28,977 bases of DNA from Tetmemena sp. SeJ-2015. Lineage: Eukaryota; Ciliophora; Spirotrichea; Sporadotrichida; Oxytrichidae. The notes beneath the pieces were generated by a model. That model searched no databases, had not been told where the DNA came from, and saw only the letters and a program-made list of their open reading frames with translations. Position numbers and translations under genes: made by a program. The stretch is taken from assembly GCA_027382625.1 (NCBI GenBank), contig JAJKFJ010023932.1, positions 1-28,977 of the forward strand, in the 5' to 3' direction. Below, piece after piece: positions 8,017 to 16,534 of this stretch (the first letter of the stretch is position 1; every line of letters begins with the position of its first letter).

Positions 8017-11000
8017 TCAAGTCTAACTATTTACAGATTACATGAGATAATAAAAAAAGGCTGGAAATTACTTGTCGAACGCATACAGATTTGTTGTAAA
8101 AGTCCCTGTCAAAGAAAAAATATCAATGATTATATAATACAAGAACGAATAAAACACAGCAGTTTCAAATTCAAACAAAGAGTGCACTTATTTTTATACA
8201 GTGAAGGCCATAAAGTAGTATAAGAAAAATATATTTGAAAGGAAAAGAGTTACTTTTGTATCTAAATATAATGAATAATCTATTTTAGAAGCTTTGCTTA
8301 CTTAATTTAATAAAGTTTATTTTGAATTAAGAAATTTGAGATTATAATATCCTTAAATAAGATCCTGCTATAATAAACCTTGCTTTCCTTAAACTAAATT
8401 GAAGTTTAAAGATTATAGATTAGTAAGTAGAGTATAGGAATTTGCAAGAGCTAATTATCAAGTATTTTGGACTTAGGAGCCTCTCCCTGAGACTTGGATT
8501 CGGCTTATCTTAAAAAGACAAGTCATTGAACTTCCCCTCCTCTATAAGTTTGCTGATCTCATAGTTTTATAGAGTAGAGGCAAATAAATTATCAAGTGTG
8601 GCTATCACATACAGAGACAAGAAGTTAATTATGATGTCTTGAATTTAATATTTAAAAAATATTTGAACCTACTATAGACTACACAAAAGAATGATGTTGG
8701 TTATCTCAGTTGCAAATGCAATTGCATATTGCATGAACGCGACCAAAAGCATTTTGAATCGATAGGTTGAGCTTTCGCTTATTTCTTGCCTAATAAACTA
8801 CAGTAGACATAGAGATTTATTTATAATTGATTTATGATTGGTAAATGTCAGCCTGAAGCTGCATGTGGAGAATTGCTGCACACAAAAGCCTTGCAAGCAA
8901 AATATTAAACTTTGAGGTTGCCTCAGTATTATGCAAATTAATTATAAAAGGTATTCTGATCTTTAGAGTTGATGTCTTGAAGAATCAAGAAGATTAAAAT
9001 AGTTTAAACTGTAAATACAAAGACAGAGTAAGCGAAAAGCACATTTGAAGAGTTGTTGCTAACGGGTCTCATTAGCTTAGAAGCCTCATCCAGCCCTAGA
9101 ACCTTTTCTAATTTAATTTAATTAAGTAAAAAATTAGGGTGGTAGTTAAAAATTGGAAGAACCATTAGGTTTTTATTATGCTCTGTTAGTTTGTAGTCTG
9201 ATTAATTCTTGCTTTTACTCTTCCTTTTCCTCCCTTCGCTTGATCATAGTGTAACATGTCGCAAAAGTCATAGAATAAATGTCAAGAGAGAGTCTAACTT
9301 AAAAAAGAGCTATTTATGAATAAACTTTCTAGTAAGGAATGGTTTCTATACTCCTCTTCTTATATTCTATCACCTTGAATTACTTATAAGTTTAATTTAA
9401 AAGTAAAAAGAAAAGGCTAATTAGATTTATAGGAAAAAATAATTTTGCCAATCATGATTTTTTGAATCAGTAATTTATGAATTTCACTTGCAGATCAACT
9501 TAATTGTTTCTTAATCTTTTGTTCTTAAGAATTCGCTTGAAAATTCGAATAGTAATAACCTCTAAAAGATAAGAGAGATAAATGCCAATGAATATAAGGC
9601 AAACTATCATCCACAATCTCTCCTCAACTAAAATTTAGAGTTAAGGAATTTAAATTACATTAAACTTTATGGATGGACAATATAGTTATCATAAAGATTA
9701 TGTAGATCGTTATAATGCTTGCAAAAACACCTATGAAAATTCATTAAAAAAATAAAATTTTATTCTAAAGCCTCTTTTCATCTTGTCTACTCTGATGTTT
9801 GTGAACATATCCAAGAATTAGTAAACAAGCAGGAGCCCAAAGAAAATTACTTATAGCAATATTGCCCATTATAGAGTGTGCCAATCCTTCTAAGCAAACT
9901 CTATTTTAAACCTATCTAAAAAGGTATCAAAATCTTCACTTAATTTACACTTATAATTTATATTTTATCTCATTCACCAACCTATTTGTATTCGCATGAA
10001 AATATGTATTATGAAAAAAATAAAGATAAATTTTTGTTAAAATTATTTGTCTGCAGGATAGTATGAATTGAAAATTATAATCTATAAATTATTTTTAAAA
10101 TTAAGATTAATAAATTAAGAAAAATTAATGAGAAGAAATTTTAGAGTAAGATTTAGTTCTCTACAAATATATGATATTTATATAAACTTTATTTTAGTGT
10201 TACGAACTATTGTCTAATCATAAAAATTCATATATTTTATCATATCTCCCTATATAAAGTTGCTTCTGGTTATTACTTAGTAGATTAGTCAGCATAATTT
10301 TTACAGCTTTTAGAACACACAAGTGAATTTTACAATAGTTTGTAACTCTAAATAGAGTTTATCCGAATATTAAAGAATGAATCACTTCCAAAATCATTAA
10401 ATAAAATCACTAAATTGCAATATATGATAGACTCTAATATCATATTAAAACACTTAAACCTCTTACCCATCAATTAAATTATCAATAAAAAATGCAAGAG
10501 ATCTTTACATACTTTTTGAAAATTACAAATTATTTTAATTTAATGAGGCTTAATTTATTTTAGTATGGTAAGATGAAAGTGACAATGCCTAAAAATATAA
10601 ATACAATTTATTAAGCCGAAACAGACTAGAATAGTTACAAATTTATTTGCCTGCTCATTAGAGCCAATTAAAAAATCCTGATTGTAAAACTCTTCTTCGA
10701 ATAATTGTAGCTTTCTTTTATATTTGCTCTTGAATGAAGAATAGTCTCTGTCTTTCTTGAGCCATTAGGGCTATTAATTTATAAATTAATTTAATTAAAA
10801 TATATAATTCTGGTTGCTCTAATTTTAAACGCTTTAGTAAGATAAATAAAGATTTTCCTTTATTTGTTTTTATAAAATCTTTTGTTGATAGTCTTTTGTT
10901 AATTTTATTTAAATTTTAATTAATTACATTTTTGAAGATAGAGTGTCTACTTTCTGCACTAAAAATAAAAATAATAAAGAACACTACGGGTAACTTATAT

Positions 11001-11638
11001 TTTAATCCAAGAAGAAAGCAGAACACTAGGTATGCAAAAAGACAGAAAATTTAGAAGAAGTAGAAGCATATTTCTATGAATTTATAAAAATATAAAATTG
11101 CCATTAAGCGTGCCTTGAGTAATTAAGATAAGCGTCGAAGAAATAATTTTTAATTTTACAAAACTTATTTGAAGAAGCTAATTATTTACTCAAGGTCTCC
11201 TTGCTCCAGATATTTGGCCACTTTTTGTAAATCATCAACTGTAGAACTAAATTAATTTAACTCGATATCACTTTCACTTGAGAGTAGGTCACACAGCCCA
11301 TGTATAGGAAAGCCATCAGACTTTACAAGATAGCATTTATTTTATTATTCAAAAGTTCAAACTAAAATAAATACTCACAATTGATTGAGTCCATCATCCT
11401 CAGACTTGAGTTTTTATCAAACCCTGATAATGAAGTTTGTAATGAACGCAAATCCATGTGCAAGCAAAAGCACAGTTGGTGAGTAATCGAAGTCTCGTAA
11501 ATTTATATCTCCTTTTATCAGTAGTGAAAATAAATATATCTTTAAAAGAAGTGCGGAAGTCATAAACAAGAGACCAAATTAAATGTGAGTTGCTTAGGAG
11601 GGAATTTTATATCCTTAAAGTGGATCTTTATGTTACAT
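8017..11638 (-). CDS. Gene C: multi-pass membrane protein, complete germline copy with one in-frame TGA
   Basis: Starts at ATG 11638 (MQHKDPLQGYK) and stops at TGA 8017-8019 (after SVNSQT). After removal of 18 IESs the frame closes with 776 codons. It is the nearest paralog of B, with the same landmarks: TVLLLAHGFAFITNFI, MGCVTYSQVK, QFIEICFYFFQIFCLFAYL, PQWLKKDRDYSSF, VEERLWMIVCLIFIGIYL, DIYSMTFATCYTMIKRREEK, LARLLCAAILHMQLQ and DNLFAST. Two oddities appear. An in-frame TGA (complement of 11417-11419) replaces an Arg codon of B just after NFIIRV. The stretch between LKYKLPVV and LKLEPQW is about 41 residues longer than in B, so an unresolved frame-neutral IES of about 120 bp probably lies near 10.82-11.0 kb. 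The TGA suggests a decaying copy, a sequence error or an unseen IES edge. Confidence 0.82.
8160..8202 (-). other. IES C18, pointer ACTG, 39 bp removed
   Basis: Pointer copies are at 8160-8163 and 8199-8202. Removal joins YYFMAFT to AVFYSFLYY. The insert happens to be an open frame, so paralogy is what reveals it. Confidence 0.88.
8216..8425 (-). other. IES C17, pointer TACTA, 205 bp removed
   Basis: Pointer copies are at 8216-8220 and 8421-8425. Removal joins FLYSTY to YFMAFTAV. Confidence 0.85.
8639..8667 (-). other. IES C16, pointer TTCAA, 24 bp removed
   Basis: Pointer copies are at 8639-8643 and 8663-8667. Removal joins SLQQVQ to DIIINFLSL, the same site as B20. It is frame-neutral but deletes residues absent from A and B. 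Confidence 0.85.
8814..8839 (-). other. IES C15, pointer AATC, 22 bp removed
   Basis: Pointer copies are at 8814-8817 and 8836-8839. Removal joins QADIYQS to LCLLQFIRQ. Confidence 0.85.
8926..8955 (-). other. IES C14, pointer AATAC, 25 bp removed
   Basis: Pointer copies are at 8926-8930 and 8951-8955. Removal joins NSKDQNT to EATSKFNIL. Confidence 0.88.
9110..9135 (-). other. IES C13, pointer AATT, 22 bp removed
   Basis: Pointer copies are at 9110-9113 and 9132-9135. Removal joins FQLPPQ to LEKVLGLDEA. Confidence 0.88.
9376..9483 (-). other. IES C12, pointer AATTCA, 102 bp removed
   Basis: Pointer copies are at 9376-9381 and 9478-9483. Removal joins DLQVKF to KVIEYKKRS and deletes an in-frame TGA. 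Confidence 0.88.
9650..9664 (-). other. IES C11, pointer TTTAA, only 10 bp removed
   Basis: Copies are at 9650-9654 and 9660-9664. A removal of 1 modulo 3 is required between SIHKV and VEERLW; this is the repeat that supplies it. Confidence 0.55.
9739..9765 (-). other. IES C10, pointer GAAT, 23 bp removed
   Basis: Pointer copies are at 9739-9742 and 9762-9765. Removal joins MKRGFRI to FIGVFASII. Confidence 0.88.
9943..10048 (-). other. IES C9, pointer AAAT, 102 bp removed
   Basis: Pointer copies are at 9943-9946 and 10045-10048. Removal joins YYPADK to LSEDFDTFL, the site of B11. The MDS between C8 and C9 is only about 15 bp. Confidence 0.75.
10060..10567 (-). other. IES C8, pointer CATACT, 502 bp removed
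   Basis: Pointer copies are at 10060-10065 and 10562-10567. Removal joins VTFILPY to YPADK. The insert is AT-rich and shows no coding frame. Confidence 0.8.
10587..10617 (-). other. IES C7, pointer GGC, 28 bp removed
   Basis: Pointer copies are at 10587-10589 and 10615-10617. Removal joins ILVCFG to IVTFILPY. Confidence 0.85.
10770..10818 (-). other. IES C6, pointer AGC, 46 bp removed
   Basis: Pointer copies are at 10770-10772 and 10816-10818. Removal joins LKRLKLE to PQWLKKDRD. Confidence 0.72.
11079..11099 (-). other. IES C5, pointer AATT, 17 bp removed
   Basis: Pointer copies are at 11079-11082 and 11096-11099. Removal joins RHAQWQ to FIEICFYFF, the same site as B6. Confidence 0.88.
11137..11176 (-). 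other. IES C4, pointer TTCTTC, 34 bp removed
   Basis: Pointer copies are at 11137-11142 and 11171-11176. Removal joins EQIISFF to DAYLNYSRH. Confidence 0.9.
11245..11262 (-). other. IES C3, pointer AGTT, only 14 bp removed
   Basis: Copies at 11245-11248 and 11259-11262 enclose 10 bp. Removal joins VKVISS to STVDDLQKV and corrects the frame. Confidence 0.8.
11335..11386 (-). other. IES C2, pointer AAT, 49 bp removed
   Basis: Pointer copies are at 11335-11337 and 11384-11386. Removal joins SEDDGLN to AILQSLMAF and removes an in-frame TGA. Confidence 0.75.
11520..11548 (-). other. IES C1, pointer CT (ambiguous), 27 bp removed
   Basis: Removal joins FMTSALL to IKGDINLRDF and gives the same length as A and B. 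It is frame-neutral with a very short pointer. Confidence 0.5.
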
Positions 11639-12124
11639 TTATTTAAACAATTTCTAAAAATTATTCCCAATTTATTAGATTTATTTATCTCGTATTTAAA
11701 ATATCATTAAATCCGAATAAAATAAGCTTTGGGATTTTCAGGCCATTCACTTCTTAGTATTTAATGCAATTTAACTTTTATGCTTGTTTTATATTTAAAA
11801 CTTTTCATAGGAGCTCAATAGATATAGTTGCTATTTAAAGTAAAAATTAATTAATTTAAATTCCGTTTGAATCAAGCTTATGATCACTAACTTATTTCTA
11901 AGAGATATTAAACTATCAGAATACACAATGAGTGACAATTTTAATCCTAATTATTTTTATTTATAAATCATCTATTTTCTCATTAAATTTCTAAACTTTA
12001 TATATTTATATGATAATTTGCTAGTTTCTTAATATTTAGTTATAATAAATAAACTTGCATCTGTATTATAAATAAGTTTAAATAGAGAAGATAAATTAAT
12101 CAAAAATAAATATAGCTTCTTAAT
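11639..12124. other. C-D intergenic region
   Basis: About 80% A+T. I see no coding frame, RNA gene or signal in it. Confidence 0.5.
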
Positions 12125-15100
12125 TACAAGAAATTCTTGTGCTTAAGTTTATGAATTAGTGCAAGTGTAAACCAAAAAATGCGATTTAGGAAGGGATAGA
12201 TAATTTATCCTTGTTTTATCTGCGAGGAACAGTAGTTTGTGATGAGTTTTAATCTGAGTATGTTGCTAAGAAATTGGAAGGGTATATTAAATGACCTGCA
12301 CAATGTATTCAAGCAAATTAAAAATATTAAATAGGATAGTGGAAATATTAAAATAATTATAATTTGGTATTTTAATAGCAAGTGTACCAATGCTAAAAAA
12401 TGCTTATTTGGATTTAATTTATTATAAATTGATTAAATTAACAATTAGTGAAAATATGAATAACTATAAATAATTTATAATAAGAAATAGTCTCTCTTAA
12501 TTTATTCAAATCTAAGAAGAAAAGAGTTTACTTTTGTTTTATGGAATTTATAAATTAGCAGCACTGATTACTATCTCAAACATTAAATATTTTTGATAAA
12601 AAATAGGCTATCTATAGCTGATAAAGGTAGTTTTAAAGAAATTTAATAGACTATTATTTATTTGAAGAGTTTTTATTTATAACTCTGTAAATTAAATGTT
12701 TTTTTTTCTAATTTAAAGTTAAAATCTTATGTAGATAAAACTTTTAGTTTTATATTCCAAATGATCCGAACTATGAGGCCCATAATTACAAAAACCTTCT
12801 ACTGATATTGCAGCAAGTTTTAAATGAAATACTCTAGAGCTATTCATTTGTAGTTTTACCTTGAATGTATTTATCTTGAAGCTGAATCGATAGGTTATTG
12901 TAAAACTAATCTACCTAAATTAATTTTGTCTTCTTATGCAATTTGTGTATTCTTTAATACTTTTATTTTACCGGAAGGAGGACGAGACTGGTCTTAATAT
13001 TTATGAAGATTGCAGGAAAATAAAAAAAGAATTGTTTATACATCTCAATGTAGTACGATTGAATTATTTCTTAAAACAGACAAAACAAGTCTCAATTTTA
13101 TAAATTTAATTAAAAATCATTAAAAAAAATTAACAAAAATAATTTAAAATAATCGGTCAAAGAAATAAATTTATCCAAATTTTAATAAAATTTTGAATAA
13201 AATAGAAAAATATAATTAGAAATACACTAATAATAGTTTATTTAATTTATTGAAAATTAAATTTAAATTGAGCTAAGTTAACTAATTTAAAATTGCGAAT
13301 GTTAAATTCAAAATAAATAAGATAAAGATGTCGAGAATGTATTTACCATATAATGAAATCTATCAAAAATTTTGAAGAGGAAGAAGAATAGAAGTAAAAG
13401 TGAGTGCAATTTCAGAAATTTATAATTTAAATAAATCTATCATTAAATATAAATAGATTATAAGTATAGATGTTGAAGCATCTCAAATTAAGACATTATT
13501 ATTTTATTCGCTTCAGAATAAAATTCTAATAACTTTATATACTGGCAACTTTTATGGAGAAGCGCTCAGCTCAAAGTTATAAGCTACAAAAATTATCGTA
13601 AAAGGTTGACTATAACCATTTTTCGTTGCCAAAGTGTTCTATGATAGAAGAAGAAAGTCAGATTAATTTTAATTATCTATCGAACAAGCTTCAAACATAG
13701 GATGATAAATTTCAACTGACAAAAAGTTATAACCCTTCAATTTAATATTTAACTAATCACCTTTTTTTAATTAAATAGAGTAAAGAAAGATTAAGATGGT
13801 TTGTAACTCTCAATCTCGTGCTGAGTACTTGTGTCTTATTCAATCATAAATGATGTGGCTGTACTCAGCTCCTTTCTGATAAATTTCTTACTTAAATTTA
13901 ATTAAATATTTGCTATTCTTAGTTTGCAAATAAAAATCGATCAGAGCTTAGCAAAATGTGATTGCTTAGCAAAATCTGTCGACAATTAAAAAGCTCATCA
14001 ATTTTCTTTTAAATTACGTGTATGGAAGATTTAATTTATTCTCTTTCTCAGATATTGATGGCAACCTTCCTAAACTCAAGTTAGAAGATTCAGAACTAAA
14101 ATGATATGCAGTCTATACTTTTTAATATATTCAGCTTCTGTCTTTAAATGAACTTATATTTTTAGAATTCCATTGATTTACTAAAAGTTCAATAAATATC
14201 ATAAAAGCTCTTTTAATTTTAACGGGTAAATTAATTCTCATATTAGTCAATTATTCCTGAAATATAAGTTTTAGTAGAAGTGCCACTAGATGAGGATTAC
14301 CGATTGTTTATGGGAGGTAAATATATTTAAATATCATTTTAACTTTTGAATTTATCCAATTCAAATATTTCTTGCTTAACAAATATATAAATGCTTGAAT
14401 AGATTATCATGAATATAAGTAGTGGCTAAATAATAAATCGTAAAAAAAGCTCTTTATTTAAAATAATTATAGCTTTCACTCTTTTAAATTTGTAATCAGG
14501 AAGTATTTGAGGGAATAAAAAATATTACCTGGCTACATATTTTGCAATTATGTTATATATGCTTAAGTTTTTATTATATTCTTTGACTCTATTAATTTGT
14601 TGAAGACTTCCTACTAATATGGCTGAGAATTTAATAAAAAGAGAAATAAGTTAATAATTAAATTAATAAATTTAAAATTCTTGGCAGTTGAAGTGTAAGT
14701 TTTTGAATTTATTACCATTCGATAAAGCATTAATTCTAAGAAAGGAGAGCTTTGCAACTTTTTCTAAGGAGGTGTGTGGAGTGAGTTACCTCGGTCGCAA
14801 GTGTTTTACTTTTGTTAATTTCTTGGTTTGGAGTCAAAAACATCAATATCTCTTCTTTGGCACCTACTATCATAATGGATGAAGAACAAACTCATCCTAT
14901 AATTTGAAGAGCTATCGAACAAGCCTCAAATTGGACTACTTATCTAAAGATTTAAAGGCCAACATTTTACAACTCTTCATTTATTATTTTAATTTAATTC
15001 CCATATTCATTTAAATTTAAGCTATAATGAGTGGAATAATTAGAGAAAATTTTAAATATATTTCAGATAAGAAATTTAATTTTATATTAAAGGTAAGCTA

Positions 15101-15198
15101 TTCAGTGTGTTTGGAGCAACATTCTGGACTTTTGAAGGAGTCTAAGGCTTTGAGTTTTAAGAGTTCATATTCGCATATTAGATGCTTTTAGGATCATT
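12125..15198 (-). CDS. Gene D: unrecognised protein in MDS fragments, paralog of gene E
   Basis: Boundaries are approximate and the IESs are unresolved. Coding blocks on the minus strand, in order: an N/Q/S/P-rich block NDPKSIQYANMNSQNSKP (15198-15095); two overlapping coding-like frames at 14.93-14.69 kb, one with DSKPRNQQKQNTCDRGNS; SSESSNLSLGRLPSISEK (14.09-13.99 kb); KELSTATSFMIEQDTSTQ (13.88-13.77 kb); GYNFLSVEIYHPMFEACS to PQKLPVYKVIRI (13.73-13.51 kb); FKVKLQMNSSRVFHLKL (12.87-12.75 kb); and a hydrophobic end with YPFLNRIFWFTLALIHKL (12.29-12.13 kb). The last four blocks recur in gene E. The A+T-rich gaps between them are presumed IESs or, in part, introns. No family is recognised. Whether the 14.7-15.2 kb blocks belong to this gene or to another copy is unclear. 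Confidence 0.5.
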
Positions 15199-15708
15199 AT
15201 AAAAAGAAACTAATTTAAACTTCAAATTTTAATTAAAGAGAATTATTAATATGACTTTATTTTTCTTTAAATGAATTCAATTAATCTTTTTTGCATGTGT
15301 TTTAATCGCTTTAATTACTTTCTTTTTGCAGTTTTGGGGAAAAAAAAGTTTCTAAAATTAAAATCTTAGAGTACAAGATAAGGTTATTTAATATTTTTGA
15401 CAATTAAATTTTTCATTCATTATAGAGATCCTCACAAAAGAATATAATATTTTTGAGTCACTTTACTTTGTAATAAGACTCTGGCAAAAACACTGAGGTG
15501 ACCGTTAATAATAATGAGCAATCTTCTTAGAATAATCTAAATTAGTTTAATTTAAAATTTTGTAATTTTATTGGAGGAAAAACTTACCTTCATTTTTTGT
15601 TATAATGATAGTTAAGCATATAATGCCAAATAAATTTTCTTATTATTGAACCCTATCAATTTAAGCAAATGAAAGTTATTAAAAAGAAGCTTAATTAAAA
15701 TATGATTA

Positions 15709-15720
15709 GGGGGGGCGGGG
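15709..15720 (+). other. G-rich run in AT-rich DNA
   Basis: Seven G, one C, then four G, about 40 bp left of the foldback element. It is the most GC-rich dozen bases in the window and lies outside any coding block. Confidence 0.8.
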
Positions 15721-15757
15721 CATTCCCTGACAGTAAAATTTTATAATCTGCTTATAG

Positions 15758-16071
15758 TAAGTCAGTTAGAGGTCAGCTGCACCTAAATAAAATTTATATT
15801 TTATGCTAATTTTAAGCAATTGAAAATAAACGTAAAGAGCAATATTGAATAGTGCAATATTTTTTTAAAATAAATAAACTCTAAAGCTATAAGCCCAAAG
15901 AAGTATAGCTGATAAATTGCAGCATTAGCCCATTGATCACGAATTAAATTTTGGTAATATAAAAATTTTGCACTTTTCAAATCGTAATTTAAGCTTATTT
16001 TATAATAGCTTAAAATTAGCGTAAAATATAGAATTTATTTAGGTGCATCTGACCTCTAAGAGACTGACTTA
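15758..16071. mobile_element. Foldback/MITE-like element, 314 bp
   Basis: Two arms of about 62-66 bp (15758-15819 and 16006-16071) are inverted repeats of each other with roughly 85-90% identity. Both ends read TAAGTCAGT inward. The GAGGTCAG and TGCACCTAAATAAA cores are shared. The roughly 186 bp interior has no coding frame. If the outer TA is the target duplication, the element begins AGTCAGT, which suits a non-autonomous Tc1/mariner-type element. It lies between genes D and F. Confidence 0.78.
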
Positions 16072-16534
16072 AGATTAAAATTTGAAGCCTTAGAAGTTCA
16101 AATACACCTCTATAACTGGAAGGATCAGATTTAGAGCAAAAAATTAACTTATAAACATATTTTTTATTACCTTTATTAATTATAAAATTTCACAGTCGAG
16201 GAGAGGCCTCTATGATTATTCTATTAAGTTAAATTACCTTTCGAATAAGGTATATTTAATGAAAATATGATTTTAATTTTGTTATCTTCCGTAATTAAAA
16301 TATTACTTTTTTAATCATTGAGATTATATAATTTTTGCTTCCTATTGACTTTTACAATTAAAAACTCTATAAAGAATTAGATTATTACATGAGAATATAA
16401 TTTAAGTAAATATTATAAGAAAATTTAATTAAATGCCTTGCTTCCTTATGGACTAAATACAAAAACTTTAAATTAAAATTTGAGGATCTAGGCTTTGAAA
16501 AATTCATAAACATGAAATTTGGTTTAATCTACTC
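16072..16534. other. Downstream flank of gene F
   Basis: 463 bp, AT-rich. A minus-strand frame with TAA/TAG as Gln is open for a while after the presumed stop of F but has no clear coding character. A further MDS of F cannot be excluded. Confidence 0.4.

Noticed and set aside
14688..14882. + strand ORF MKCKFLNLLPFDKALIL.
   Set aside because: Minus-strand frames in the same stretch have the polar composition of ciliate proteins and fit gene D; the + ORF is a shadow.
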